Shown piece after piece: positions 51,639 through 60,504 of a DNA stretch of 64,000 nucleotides; the first letter of the stretch is position 1, and the number at the start of each line of letters is the position of its first letter. This stretch comes from Streptomyces sp. NBC_01485 (GTDB lineage Bacteria > Actinomycetota > Actinomycetes > Streptomycetales > Streptomycetaceae). Made by a program: the position numbers and the translations under genes. The stretch lies in contig NZ_CP109435.1 in assembly GCF_036227125.1 (NCBI RefSeq), forward strand, positions 2,480,001 through 2,544,000, given 5' to 3'. The notes beneath the pieces are model-generated. The model was not told the origin of the DNA, did not search any database, and saw nothing but the letters and a program-made list of their open reading frames with translations.

Positions 51639-51690
51639 CCGGGCTGAGAGCCGGCCGGCCGATGCCCCGATCGAGAAGGCGGGGCGAGGC

Positions 51691-52539
51691 TCAGCCGCCG
51701 AGAAACTCGCCGAGGCGGCGGCCCGTTCTGGAGGGCGCGGCGGGCGGCAGCGCGTGATGGGAGACGTCCGGGAGGACGACCGTCTCGACACCGCGCACCA
51801 TCTCGCCGGCCCGGGTCGTCACCTCGTACGCGTCATGGGTCCTGCTGTTCGCGGCCACGAGCAGCAGGACCGGCACGTCCAGGGTCCGCAACGCCTCGGG
51901 CCCGGGACGCGGACCCGTCACCGGCTTCCCCGACGGGAACCCCGCAGCCGTCTCCTGCAACCGCAGCCAGTCGGGGTCCAGAGCCGTTCCCCCGGTCTCC
52001 CACTCCAGGAAGGCCCGCACCCGGCGCGGGGTGGGCCGCAGCAACATGGGCAGGGCGTGCAGGAGATACGCCGGCCGGTACCCGGCGAAACACCGCGTCG
52101 GGTCGAGGAGGAACAGCCGGCGTACACGCTCGGGGGCGCGCAGGGTGTGGTGCAGGGCGATCCAGCCACCGTAGGAGTGCCCGCCGACGTCGGCCCGCTC
52201 GACGCCCAGCCCCGCGAGCACCGCGTCCAGCCAGTCGCCCAGGTCGGCGACGCTCCGCAGGCCGCCTCCTTGGGCGCTGCGCCCCGCCGCCCCGATCAGG
52301 TCCACGGCGTACACCCGCCGGATCCGGGCCAGTTCGGCCGCCTGGGCGTACCAGGAGGCGGAGGTCGCTCCCCCGCCCCCGGGCAGGAGCAGCAGCGGGG
52401 GCGCGTCACGCGGACCGCAGACGTTGACGTACGTCGTACCGAAGGGCGTGGAGACCGTCACCGCCTCCCGGTCTCCCGGCCACTTGGCCATGACCTTGTC
52501 GTAGGCCGCCTGAAAAGCACCGTCGTCGTACGCAACCAT
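51691..52539 (-). CDS. Alpha/beta hydrolase
   Basis: A 282-aa alpha/beta-fold hydrolase: oxyanion region LLPGGGGATSASW, nucleophile Ser in VGGHSYGGW (about residue 120), acid candidate near VLLLVAANSRTHDAY, and His in LPDVSHHALP. The substrate is unknown. ATG 52539 with GGGAGG 5 nt upstream. Divergent from a MarR regulator across 105 bp that contain an inverted repeat, so the regulator probably controls it. Confidence 0.9.
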   Translation of the reverse strand: MVAYDDGAFQAAYDKVMAKWPGDREAVTVSTPFGTTYVNVCGPRDAPPLLLLPGGGGATSASWYAQAAELARIRRVYAVDLIGAAGRSAQGGGLRSVADLGDWLDAVLAGLGVERADVGGHSYGGWIALHHTLRAPERVRRLFLLDPTRCFAGYRPAYLLHALPMLLRPTPRRVRAFLEWETGGTALDPDWLRLQETAAGFPSGKPVTGPRPGPEALRTLDVPVLLLVAANSRTHDAYEVTTRAGEMVRGVETVVLPDVSHHALPPAAPSRTGRRLGEFLGG

Positions 52540-52571
52540 CGAGCCTCCCGCCACCGTCCCACGTCCCGTAT

Positions 52572-52590
52572 TATCTCGCTGCACAAGATA
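52572..52590. promoter_or_regulatory. Putative MarR operator
   Basis: TATCT-n9-AGATA, a partial palindrome in an AT-richer patch of the hydrolase/MarR intergenic region; TTATCT and AAGACAATAA lie beside it. Position suits control of both divergent genes. Confidence 0.45.
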
Positions 52591-52644
52591 CTCGCCGACC
52601 AAGACAATAACCGAGCAGGACAGCAGCCGTGGGAGCACAGCCGT

Positions 52645-53121
52645 ATGCCGCCGACCGAAAGCCCGGAGCCGGTGACCGAGTTGGAAACCGTCCACCTGCT
52701 GCGTGCGGTGACGGTCGAACTCGGCCTGCACAGCGCCCGGTTCGCGAACCGCAACGGCATGCATCCGACGGACGTACGCGCCCTGATCGCCCTCATGGAC
52801 GCCAGGCGCGCGGACGAGGAGATGACGGCCGGGCGGCTCGGGGCCGCGCTCGGGCTGAACTCGGCGGGCACGACCGCCCTCGTCGACCGACTGGAACGGG
52901 CCGGTCACGTCCGCCGGACGCGCGGCGCGGCGGACCGGCGCAAGGTCGTCATCGAGGTGGACGACCACGCGGTCGCCCTCGGCCAGGCCTTCTTCGGTCC
53001 GCTCATCGGGCAGGTGACGGAACTGCTCCGGGGTTACGACGAGCGGGAGCGGGCGGCGATCCAGGGCTTCCTGGACGGCGTACGGAAAGCGGCGACCGAG
53101 GAGAGCCGACCTGAGGCATGA
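52645..53121 (+). CDS. MarR-family transcriptional regulator
   Basis: A 158-aa winged-helix MarR regulator. The recognition region is MTAGRLGAALGLNSAGTTALVDRLERAGHV followed by the wing RRTRGAADRRKVVIEV with the conserved DxRxxxxxxT-like Arg pattern (given as positions 72-116). Flanking helices form the dimer. ATG 52645 after GGGAGC. Divergent from the hydrolase gene, the usual arrangement for a regulator and its target, sensing a small phenolic or oxidising ligand in typical members. Confidence 0.9.
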   Translation: MPPTESPEPVTELETVHLLRAVTVELGLHSARFANRNGMHPTDVRALIALMDARRADEEMTAGRLGAALGLNSAGTTALVDRLERAGHVRRTRGAADRRKVVIEVDDHAVALGQAFFGPLIGQVTELLRGYDERERAAIQGFLDGVRKAATEESRPEA

Positions 53122-53268
53122 CCCGGTCCCGCGCGTCCCAACCCCATCGCATACGAGTCACCCGGCAGCCGCCGCCCACTGTCGGCTGCCGCCCCTCTGC
53201 GACCGCGAACGGCAACTTGCTGCCGGGTCGGTGTTCTCACACCGTGAGTCGCACCACAGAACCACCAG

Positions 53269-53306
53269 GTAACACGGGGTTCACATTTGGGCAATGATCG
53301 GGAAAT
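53269..53306 (+). promoter_or_regulatory. GlnR-like box upstream of glnII
   Basis: GTAAC-n6-TTCAC-n6-GCAAT-n6-GAAAT: four pentamers at exact 11-bp spacing, the periodicity of a GlnR a-site/b-site pair, though the second and third deviate from consensus. TTGACA at 53313-53318 may be the -35. Confidence 0.65.
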
Positions 53307-53405
53307 CGCCTGTTGACAAGCTTCCGGGCAAACAGGTGGCGCCCCAGTGCCGCAGCGCCGCAGCACCCGCAAGTGCGTCAGACACACCCCCGAAGGAAGT
53401 GGCCC

Positions 53406-54437
53406 GTGACCTTCAAGGCTGAGTACATCTGGATCGACGGCACCCAGCCGACCGCCAAGCTCCGCTCCAAGACCAGGATCGTCACGGGCGAGCCCGTCGG
53501 CCTGGACGCGCTGCCGATCTGGGGCTTTGACGGGTCGTCCACGAACCAGGCCGAGGGCCACTCCTCGGACCGTGTCCTCAAGCCGGTCTTCACCTGCCCC
53601 GACCCGATCCGCGGCGGCGACGACATCCTCGTCCTGTGCGAGGTCCTCGAGATCGACATGACGCCGCACGAGTCCAACACCCGTGCCGCGCTCGCCGAGG
53701 TCGCCGCGAAGTTCGCCGGTCAGGAGCCGATCTTCGGCATCGAGCAGGAGTACACGTTCTTCCAGGACGGCTACCCGCTCGGCTTCCCCAGGGGCGGCTT
53801 CCCGGCCCCGCAGGGCGGCTACTACTGCGGCGTCGGCGCCGACGAGATCTTCGGCCGTGAGGTCGTCGAGGCGCACCTGGACAACTGTCTCGCCGCCGGT
53901 CTCGCGATCTCCGGCATCAACGCCGAGGTCATGCCCGGCCAGTGGGAGTTCCAGGTCGGCCCGGTGTCCCCGCTGGAGGTCTCCGACCACCTGTGGGTGG
54001 CCCGTTGGCTGCTCTACCGCACCGCCGAGGACTTCGGCGTCTCCGCCACCCTCGACCCGAAGCCGGTCAAGGGCGACTGGAACGGCGCGGGCGCGCACAC
54101 CAACTTCTCCACGAAGGCGATGCGCGAGGGCTACGACGCGATCATCACCGCGTGCGAGTCGCTCGGCGAGGGCTCGAAGCCGCTCGACCACGTCAAGCAC
54201 TACGGCGCCGGCATCGACGACCGTCTGACGGGCCTGCACGAGACCGCCCCGTGGAACGAGTACTCCTACGGCGTCTCCAACCGCGGCGCCTCGGTCCGCA
54301 TCCCGTGGCAGGTCGAGAAGGACGGCAAGGGTTACATCGAGGACCGCCGCCCCAACGCCAACGTCGACCCGTACCTGGTGACGCGTCTGATCGTCGACAC
54401 CTGCTGCTCGGCGCTGGAGAAGGCCGGCCAGGTCTGA
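53406..54437 (+). CDS. glnII: Glutamine synthetase, type II (eukaryote-like)
   Basis: A 343-aa GSII: MTFKAEYIWIDGTQPTAKLRSKTR at the start, IWGFDGSSTNQAEG, FGIEQEYTFF, GINAEVMPGQWEFQVGP, GDWNGAGAHTNFST and EDRRPNANVDPY are the eukaryote-type signature; there is no adenylylation Tyr. Same reaction as GlnA but a decamer, and heat-labile in known cases. GTG 53406 follows GAAGGAAG. A GlnR-like box lies 100 bp upstream; a terminator follows. Streptomyces typically have both GS types. Confidence 0.97.
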   Translation: MTFKAEYIWIDGTQPTAKLRSKTRIVTGEPVGLDALPIWGFDGSSTNQAEGHSSDRVLKPVFTCPDPIRGGDDILVLCEVLEIDMTPHESNTRAALAEVAAKFAGQEPIFGIEQEYTFFQDGYPLGFPRGGFPAPQGGYYCGVGADEIFGREVVEAHLDNCLAAGLAISGINAEVMPGQWEFQVGPVSPLEVSDHLWVARWLLYRTAEDFGVSATLDPKPVKGDWNGAGAHTNFSTKAMREGYDAIITACESLGEGSKPLDHVKHYGAGIDDRLTGLHETAPWNEYSYGVSNRGASVRIPWQVEKDGKGYIEDRRPNANVDPYLVTRLIVDTCCSALEKAGQV

Positions 54438-54468
54438 TCCCAGGGTCTCAGGATCCCCGGTTCTTCCC

Positions 54469-54507
54469 GGAGAGGGGCGCCCGCCGTCACGGTGGGCGCC
54501 CCTCTCC
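54469..54507 (+). terminator. glnII terminator
   Basis: GGAGAGGGGCGCCCGCC (54469-54485) pairs with GGTGGGCGCCCCTCTCC (54491-54507), one G-T wobble, 5-nt loop. Confidence 0.85.
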
Positions 54508-54602
54508 GCGCTGATCCGATCCGTGCCAAGTCATGCCAAGGAAGCGTCCAAGCTGTGAGAAAGAGGCTCCTGTAACGGGCGCGTGTCTGCTTCAATGGGG
54601 CC

Positions 54603-54725
54603 ATGGCCAGCTTCCAGAAGTACTCCGCGACGGGTCGCCATGACCTCGAGCCCTTCTGGCCTTCCCGTCAGCACCACGACTTCGACCGGGTGTGTTGCCG
54701 CGCGACGAACGCGTCGGCCCGCTAA
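54603..54725 (+). CDS. Putative Cys-containing leader peptide, 40 aa
   Basis: A 40-codon frame from ATG 54603 to TAA 54723-54725, ending in HHDFDRVCCRATNASAR. The Cys-Cys pair close to the end and the R-x-H-x-D-x-x-RV pattern are like the short leader peptides known upstream of sulfur or metal genes in actinobacteria, which sense Cys supply by attenuation. It lies 82 bp before the winged-helix regulator gene. No ribosome site is seen, and TTCAAT about 6 nt upstream may be a leaderless -10. The role is inference. Confidence 0.5.
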   Translation: MASFQKYSATGRHDLEPFWPSRQHHDFDRVCCRATNASAR

Positions 54726-54807
54726 AGCCGTACACCCCGGCCTTCGCCGACGCGAGATGACGTACGTCCCTCCCGACGAACTTCTCGCGCGAAAGAGCTG
54801 ACCTCTC

Positions 54808-55401
54808 ATGGCGACCACTCGTTCTCTCTCCTCCGCTCCTCTCCCCAGCACCATCAGCCCCGTCAGTCCCGTCGGCCCCGTCCAGAACGCCGCCCGGCAC
54901 CGGCTGCGGGCCGTCGATCCGGACGAGGTGGTGGACGTCGCGGATCTGCTGCCGCCCGGCGCCACCTGGCTGCCCGCACCGCAGCACACCCTGCCCACGC
55001 TGCCCGGCCGGCCGGCGATGGTCGGCTACCTGGTCCTGATCCCGGCGGACCAGCGCCAGCCGTTCCAGCCGGTACCGTCACCGCCGTCGCCGGAGCCGGG
55101 CGTCGGCGAGCCGCTCGTGCGGGTCGACGCCGTGCAGCGCACCGCCGAGGTGGACGGGCAGCAACTCGACCTGACCTACCTGGAGTTCGAGCTGCTCGCG
55201 CACCTGGTGGCGCACCCGAACCGGGTGCACACCCGCGACCAGCTCGTCACCACGGTGTGGGGTTACGGCCACGTCGGTGACGGCCGCACGGTCGACGTCC
55301 ACATCGCCCGGCTGCGCCGCAAGCTGGGCGCGCGGCACCGCCAGTCGATCCAGACGGTGCGCCGGGTCGGCTACAAGTTCACCCCGCCCACCGCCCGCTG
55401 A
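54808..55401 (+). CDS. OmpR-type winged-helix transcriptional regulator without receiver
   Basis: A 197-aa protein with a disordered Ser/Pro start, a middle region (VVDVADLLPPGATWLPAPQH, RPAMVGYLVLIPA) that is not a response-regulator receiver, and a C-terminal OmpR/PhoB winged helix (about 100-195: LDLTYLEFELLAHLVAHP, VWGYGHVGDGRTVDVHIARL, RRKLG, TVRRVGYKF). It should bind DNA, but no phosphorylation site is present. ATG 54808. A leader peptide with Cys-Cys precedes it, so it may be controlled by cysteine availability. Confidence 0.87.
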   Translation: MATTRSLSSAPLPSTISPVSPVGPVQNAARHRLRAVDPDEVVDVADLLPPGATWLPAPQHTLPTLPGRPAMVGYLVLIPADQRQPFQPVPSPPSPEPGVGEPLVRVDAVQRTAEVDGQQLDLTYLEFELLAHLVAHPNRVHTRDQLVTTVWGYGHVGDGRTVDVHIARLRRKLGARHRQSIQTVRRVGYKFTPPTAR

Positions 55402-55409
55402 CCCACGGA

Positions 55410-55483
55410 CCCTCTGCCCCTCTGCCCCTCTGCCCCTCTGCCCCTCTGCCCCTCTGCCCCTCTGCCCCTCTGCCCCTCTGCCC
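55410..55483. repeat. Octanucleotide tandem repeat
   Basis: About nine perfect copies of CCCCTCTG immediately after the winged-helix gene (stop at 55401). Strand-slippage microsatellite; unit length 8 bp is not a multiple of 3, and it lies outside any supported gene. Confidence 0.9.
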
Positions 55484-55533
55484 TCAGCAGAGGACGGTTC
55501 CGCCCCGCGCCCCGGCCGGGCACAGTCACCGGT

Positions 55534-56616
55534 ATGAGACTTCTGGTGCTGGGCGGTACGGAGTTCGCGGGACGGGCCGTCGTCGAGGCGGCCCTCGGGC
55601 GCGGGTGGGACGTGACGGTCTTCAACCGGGGGCGGCACGCACCCGCCCCCGGCACCCGGTCACTGACCGGTGACCGCACCGCGCCCGGGGGCCTCGACGC
55701 CCTCGCCGCCCCCGACGAGGGCGAGGGTGACTGGGACGCCGTCGTCGACACCTGGTCGGCGGCGCCCCGCGCGGTGCACGAGGCGGCGCGGCTGCTGCGG
55801 GGCCGCGCCCGCCGGTACGTGTACGTGTCGAGCTGCTCGGTGTACACCTGGGCCCCGCCCGCCGGATACACCGAGGACGCGGCCGTCGTCGAGGGCGCCG
55901 CACCCGGCGCCGACCGGACCGACTACGTCCGGGACAAGCGCGGCGGCGAGCTGGCCGTGGTCGACGCCTTCGGCGCGGAGGCTTCCGTCCTCGTACGGGC
56001 CGGGCTGATCCTCGGCCCGTACGAGAACGTCGGCCGGCTGCCCTGGTGGCTGACCCGGATCGCCCGCGGCGGCCCGGTCCTGGCCCCCGGCCCGCGCGAA
56101 CTGCCCTTGCAGTACGTCGACGTCCGCGACCTCGCCGAGTGGATCCTCGGGGCGATCGAACGGGAGTTGAGCGGCCCGTACAACCTGATGAGTCGTCAAG
56201 GGCACGCCACCATGGGCGAGTTGCTGGAGGCGTGTGTCCGGGTGACCGGTTCTGCGGCCGAACTGCGCTGGACCGCCCCGGAGATCGTCCTCGACGCGGG
56301 CATCGAGCCGTGGACCGAACTGCCCGTATGGGTGCCGCCGGGCAGTGACATGCACGACGCCCTCCACGCGGCCGACGTCTCACGGGCCCTGGCGACGGGC
56401 CTCGCCTGCCGTCCCGTCGAGGAGACCGTCGCCGACACGTGGAACTGGCTGCGGTCGATCGGCGGCACGGCACCCCGACGCCCGGACCGGCCGCCACTGG
56501 GCCTGGACCCGGAGGTGGAGAAAAAGGTGCTCGCGGCGGGCACGAACACAGCCGGCAACGCACCTGGCCAAGCGGCCGGCAACGCGGCCGGGGGTGTATC
56601 TGGCACCACCCCCTGA
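55534..56616 (+). CDS. NAD-dependent epimerase/dehydratase family protein
   Basis: A 360-aa extended SDR. The coenzyme site is LLVLGGTEFAGRAVVEAAL (3-21), followed by VFNRGRHAP; YVYVSSCSVY and a DYVRDKRGGE segment give the SDR Tyr/Lys region in altered form (Y at 135, K at 139 approximately). ILGPYENVGRLPWWLTRIARGG and LPLQYVDVRDLAEWILGAIE are typical of plant/bacterial isoflavone-reductase-like SDRs. Its Ala/Gly/Asn-rich tail (from 325) looks disordered. ATG 55534; no strong ribosome site. Substrate unknown. Confidence 0.85.
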   Translation: MRLLVLGGTEFAGRAVVEAALGRGWDVTVFNRGRHAPAPGTRSLTGDRTAPGGLDALAAPDEGEGDWDAVVDTWSAAPRAVHEAARLLRGRARRYVYVSSCSVYTWAPPAGYTEDAAVVEGAAPGADRTDYVRDKRGGELAVVDAFGAEASVLVRAGLILGPYENVGRLPWWLTRIARGGPVLAPGPRELPLQYVDVRDLAEWILGAIERELSGPYNLMSRQGHATMGELLEACVRVTGSAAELRWTAPEIVLDAGIEPWTELPVWVPPGSDMHDALHAADVSRALATGLACRPVEETVADTWNWLRSIGGTAPRRPDRPPLGLDPEVEKKVLAAGTNTAGNAPGQAAGNAAGGVSGTTP

Positions 56617-56668
56617 CCGGGGGTCTCAGCCCCGTGCCCTCCCCCCGCGGCTCGGCCAGACTGGCCGC

Positions 56669-57958
56669 ATGAACACCAACACGAAGAGCGACGACGGGCG
56701 TTCGAGGGCTCGGGGGATGATCCTCGCCGCGGGGCGGGGGCTCGTGCTGGCCGTGCTGGCGCTGCCGTCGGCCGTCCTGGGCATCACCCTCTCCCTCGTC
56801 TCCATGGCCCTGATACCGGTCGGGGTCGGGATCGTCACCACGCCCCAGGTGGTCAAGGGGGTGCGTGCCTACGCCGGTTGGCGGCGGGCGCTCGCCGAGC
56901 GGTGGGGCGGGGTGCGCGTCCCGTCGGCGTACCGGCCGCTGCCCGACACCGCCAACCCGTGGACGCTCACCTTCGCGCTGCTGCGCGACCCGGCGACCTG
57001 GCGGGACCTGCGCTGGCTGCCGGTGGACATGACGGCGGGGTTCCTGACCGCGCTGCTGCCGCCGCTCCTGATCCTCTACCCCCTGGAGGGGTTCGCGCTG
57101 GCGGCAGGGCTGTGGCGGACCATGACGGGCGGGCCGTACGCCGAGTACGGGCCGTACTGGTACGCCTTCGTGCCGGTCAGCGGGCAGGGCACCGCGCTCG
57201 TCGCCGGCGCCCTGGGGGCCGTCATCCTCGTCGTCGCCCACCGGTACACGGTGAGCGCGATGCACGCCCACTTCTGTCTCACCCGCGCCTACCTCTCCCC
57301 CAGCGAGGCCGAACTGGCCGAACGCGTACGGGTGTTGACCGAGACCCGGCAGGACGCCGTGGACACCTCCGCCGCCGAACTGCGGCGCATCGAGCGGGAC
57401 TTGCACGACGGCGCCCAGGCGCGGCTGGTGGCGATGGGCATGGACCTCGGCACCGTCGAGATGCTGCTCGACAAGAACCCGGAGAAAGCCAGGGAGTTGC
57501 TCGCCAAGACCCGCCGGTCCTCCGCCGAGGCGCTCTCCGAACTGCGCGACCTGGTGCGCGGGATCCACCCGCCGGTGCTGGCCGAGCGTGGACTCGGCGA
57601 CGCCGTACGGGCGTTGGCGCTGCGGCTGCCGGTCGCCACCGAGGTGACGGTCGAGCTCGGCGCGGGCCGCGCGGACGCGCCCGTGGAGTCGGCGGCCTAC
57701 TTCGCGGTGAGCGAGGTGCTCACCAACGCGGTCAAGCACTCCGGCGCCGACCGGATCTGGGTCGACCTCCACCACACGGACGGCCATCTGCGGATCTCCG
57801 TCACCGACAACGGCAAGGGCGGCGCGGTCATCGGGGCGGGCTCGGGGCTGGCCGGGATCGAACGGCGGCTGGGTACATTCGACGGCGTCCTGGCCGTCGG
57901 CTCCCCCGCCGGCGGTCCCACCATGGTGACCATGGAGATCCCTTGCGTGTTGTCCTAG
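56669..57958 (+). CDS. NarL-family sensor histidine kinase
   Basis: A 429-aa membrane kinase with a Streptomyces-type sensor/PspC-like membrane part: helices at about 20-58, 122-150 and 176-192, around a Trp/Arg-rich cytoplasmic loop (WRRALAERWGG, PATWRDLRWLPVD). The HisKA_3 box is RRIERDLHDGAQARLV (phospho-His246), then SEVLTNAVKHSGAD and a DNGKGGAVIGAGSGLAGI ATPase region. ATG 56669. The stop overlaps the response-regulator start by 16 nt. Confidence 0.92.
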   Translation: MNTNTKSDDGRSRARGMILAAGRGLVLAVLALPSAVLGITLSLVSMALIPVGVGIVTTPQVVKGVRAYAGWRRALAERWGGVRVPSAYRPLPDTANPWTLTFALLRDPATWRDLRWLPVDMTAGFLTALLPPLLILYPLEGFALAAGLWRTMTGGPYAEYGPYWYAFVPVSGQGTALVAGALGAVILVVAHRYTVSAMHAHFCLTRAYLSPSEAELAERVRVLTETRQDAVDTSAAELRRIERDLHDGAQARLVAMGMDLGTVEMLLDKNPEKARELLAKTRRSSAEALSELRDLVRGIHPPVLAERGLGDAVRALALRLPVATEVTVELGAGRADAPVESAAYFAVSEVLTNAVKHSGADRIWVDLHHTDGHLRISVTDNGKGGAVIGAGSGLAGIERRLGTFDGVLAVGSPAGGPTMVTMEIPCVLS

Positions 57959-58599
57959 CCGAGGACCTCTTCCTGCTGCGGGACGGCCTCGTCCGGCTGC
58001 TGGAGGCCTACGACTTCGAGATCGCCGCCGCCGTCGAGAGCGGGCCCGAACTCGAGCGGGCCCTCGCCGAACTGGCGCCGGACGTCGCCGTGGTCGACGT
58101 CCGGCTGCCGCCGACGCACACCGACGAGGGCCTGCAGTGCGCCCTTCGGGCCCGCCGCCGAAAGCCCGGGCTGCCGGTGCTGGTCCTCTCCCAGCACGTC
58201 GAGCAGTTGTACGCGCGCGAGTTGCTCGCCGACGGCAGCGGCGGGGTCGGCTATCTGCTGAAGGACCGGGTGTTCGACGCGGAGCAGTTCGTGGACGCCG
58301 TACGGCGGGTCGCGGCGGGCGGTACGGCGATGGACCCGGAGGTGATCCGGCAACTGCTGGCCCGGCGTTCGGGCGACGGGGAAGGGCCGGTGGACCGGCT
58401 CACTCCGCGCGAACGGGAGGTCATGGAACTGATGGCGCAGGGCCGGTCGAACGCGGCGATCGCCGCCCAAATGGTCGTCACCGAGCGGGCCGTCGCCAAA
58501 CACACCGCCAATATTTTTCTGAAGCTCGGTCTGGAGGTCTCCGACGACGACAACCGCAGGGTGCTGGCGGTGCTGGCCTATCTGGACCGGGACCGGTGA
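57943..58599 (+). CDS. NarL/LuxR-type response regulator
   Basis: A 218-aa response regulator paired with the kinase. Receiver: Glu7/Asp8 acidic site and phospho-Asp52 in VAVVDVRLPPTHTDEG; C-terminal LuxR helix-turn-helix LTPREREVMELMAQGRSNAAIAAQMVVTERAVAKH (about 145-180). The start is TTG 57943, inside the end of the kinase gene, supported by GGAGA 6-9 nt upstream. Its target promoter is unknown; the secreted DUF1996 gene lies just downstream. Confidence 0.92.
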   Translation: MRVVLAEDLFLLRDGLVRLLEAYDFEIAAAVESGPELERALAELAPDVAVVDVRLPPTHTDEGLQCALRARRRKPGLPVLVLSQHVEQLYARELLADGSGGVGYLLKDRVFDAEQFVDAVRRVAAGGTAMDPEVIRQLLARRSGDGEGPVDRLTPREREVMELMAQGRSNAAIAAQMVVTERAVAKHTANIFLKLGLEVSDDDNRRVLAVLAYLDRDR

Positions 58600-58770
58600 G
58601 CAGTGCGACCGCTGTGTGCTGTGCGTGCGTTGGGGGCGGTTTGTCGTTCGGAGCTCTCATCAATTTCTGAGAAGGCTGAACACCTGTGGGGCGACGTTCG
58701 TAAGTGAGGGAGCAGCTTCACTCCTGTCGGGCACCTCGATGCTGCCCCGCAAGGAAGTCAGAGGAGTTCC

Positions 58771-60390
58771 ATGGGACGCAACATACGTAAACGCCGTTCG
58801 TCGATGGCCACGAAGGCCGTGGCAGCATCGGCGGCCCTAGCGCTCGGTGGGGGCGGGCTGATCTGGGCGAACTTCTACGCTTCGGCGCACGAGTCCAACT
58901 CGGGTCAGAACGAGACCAAGGCCTCCACCGCGGGCGCGCAGGTCGCCACCATCTCCTGCCCTGATGTGGGGCAGAAGCTGACGAACGTTCCGAACGGGGC
59001 GAAACAAGGCGTAGCGACTGAGCTGGCGAACCTCGACAAGCAGATCACCGAGGCCTACGCCCGGCTCGCTTCGACGCGCCAGGCCCAGGCCGGTGACTCC
59101 GGGTTCGTGCAGAACGCGATCACCGGCCCCCTCAAGGAAAAGAGGGCGGCCACGATCGACCGGATCCGGATCAACGTCCAGCGTTCCGGTGGTCAGTTCA
59201 ACAACTCGCTGAGCCAGCTCGCGGCCTGCACCACGCAGGGCGCGAACACCAACGCCGGGCAGGCCGGTAACGGCCAGCAGAACAACGGCGGCCAGCAGCA
59301 GAACGGCCAGAACAACGGCCAGAACAACAACGGCCAGCAGCAGAACGGCGGCCAGAACAACGGCGGCCAGCAGAACAACGGTGGCCAGCAGAACAACGGC
59401 AACAACGGCCAGAACAACGGCCAGAACAACGGCCAGCAGCAGAACGGCCAGGGCGGCAACGGCCCCGCCGCCGCGGACTTCGTGGACATCACGAAGGTCC
59501 AGGGCAACGCCCAGTTGGGCGTGGGTCAGAACGGTCTCCCCGCGAACGGCAACAGCGGTTCCAAGGGCACCTTCACGTCGAACTGCGGCACCAACGGGAA
59601 CGACAACCACAACACGGACAACGTGATCGTCGCCCCCGGTGTCACCAACGGCGCCCACCACCTGCACGACTACGTCGGCAACCAGAACAACGACGCCTTC
59701 GCGAGCGACCAGGACCTGGCGAACGGCGGCACGAGCTGCCAGAACCAGGGCGACAAGTCCTCGTACTTCTGGCCGGTGCTGCGTATCCAGGACGGCTCGC
59801 AGGACTTCGACCAGAACAACGACGGTGGCGGCAAGGAAGGCAACGTCGGCAAGATCCTTCAGCCCGCCCAGGCGCAGCTGAAGTTCGTCGGCAACAAGAA
59901 GGGCAACGTCGTCGCGATGCCGACCGCCCTGCGCATCATCACCGGTGACGCCAAGGCCTTCGTCAACGGCAACGCCAACGCCAACGTGAACTGGAGCTGC
60001 ACCGGCTTCGAGAACAAGGTGCAGCTGAAGGAGCAGTACCCGATCTGCCCGCAGGGCAGCCAGGTGGTGCGTACGACCAACTTCCAGAGCTGCTGGGACG
60101 GCAAGAACATCGACAGCGCCAACCACCGCACGCACGTGGCGTTCGTCCAGGGCGACGGCACCTGCGGCAACGGTTTCCAGGCGATCCCGCAGCTCCAGGT
60201 CCGACTGGTCTACAACGTTCCGGCCCCGAAGCTCCAGAACGGCACGGTGGTGAACCCGTACGCGGTGGACACCTTCCCGGAGAACCTGCACAAGCCGGTC
60301 ACCGACCACAACGACTTCATCAACTTCTTCTCCACGAACCTGATGAACACGATGGTCAACTGCATCAACACCGGCAAGAACTGCAAGTAG
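58771..60390 (+). CDS. DUF1996 secreted protein with Q/N/G-rich segment
   Basis: A 539-aa exported protein. A twin-basic start and signal anchor ([18 protein letters not shown], about 15-33) lead to an alpha-helical stretch (60-155), then a low-complexity region of about 70 residues almost only of Asn, Gln and Gly (161-232), and a DUF1996 domain (about 234-525) with the hallmarks [32 protein letters not shown] and [11 protein letters not shown], several Cys and [11 protein letters not shown]1996 occurs in fungi and actinobacteria and is of unknown function, probably envelope or extracellular. ATG 58771 after GAGGAG; terminator at 60415-60455. Confidence 0.92.
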   Translation: MGRNIRKRRSSMATKAVAASAALALGGGGLIWANFYASAHESNSGQNETKASTAGAQVATISCPDVGQKLTNVPNGAKQGVATELANLDKQITEAYARLASTRQAQAGDSGFVQNAITGPLKEKRAATIDRIRINVQRSGGQFNNSLSQLAACTTQGANTNAGQAGNGQQNNGGQQQNGQNNGQNNNGQQQNGGQNNGGQQNNGGQQNNGNNGQNNGQNNGQQQNGQGGNGPAAADFVDITKVQGNAQLGVGQNGLPANGNSGSKGTFTSNCGTNGNDNHNTDNVIVAPGVTNGAHHLHDYVGNQNNDAFASDQDLANGGTSCQNQGDKSSYFWPVLRIQDGSQDFDQNNDGGGKEGNVGKILQPAQAQLKFVGNKKGNVVAMPTALRIITGDAKAFVNGNANANVNWSCTGFENKVQLKEQYPICPQGSQVVRTTNFQSCWDGKNIDSANHRTHVAFVQGDGTCGNGFQAIPQLQVRLVYNVPAPKLQNGTVVNPYAVDTFPENLHKPVTDHNDFINFFSTNLMNTMVNCINTGKNCK

Positions 60391-60414
60391 GCACGTAAGG
60401 CAAGCAGCCCACAG

Positions 60415-60455
60415 CGAAAGGCCGGCGGTGAGGATTCCTCACCGCCGGCCTTTCG
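60415..60455. terminator. Perfect 19-bp bidirectional terminator
   Basis: Arms 60415-60433 and 60437-60455 pair perfectly with a 3-nt loop, between the convergent DUF1996 and lipoprotein genes. Confidence 0.9.
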
Positions 60456-60504
60456 TGCTGCCCGCGTTCGTTCGGCGAGCGCTCGAAGAGCGCTCGGCGA
60501 GCGT

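Noticed and set aside
54583..54801. 72-codon frame overlapping the leader peptide
   Set aside because: No ribosome site, other frame than the Cys-Cys peptide, and no pattern of a known family.
55277..55537. Frame reading Leu-Cys-Pro-Ser-Ala-Pro repeats across the octamer array
   Set aside because: It is made by the microsatellite and the end of another gene in a shifted frame.
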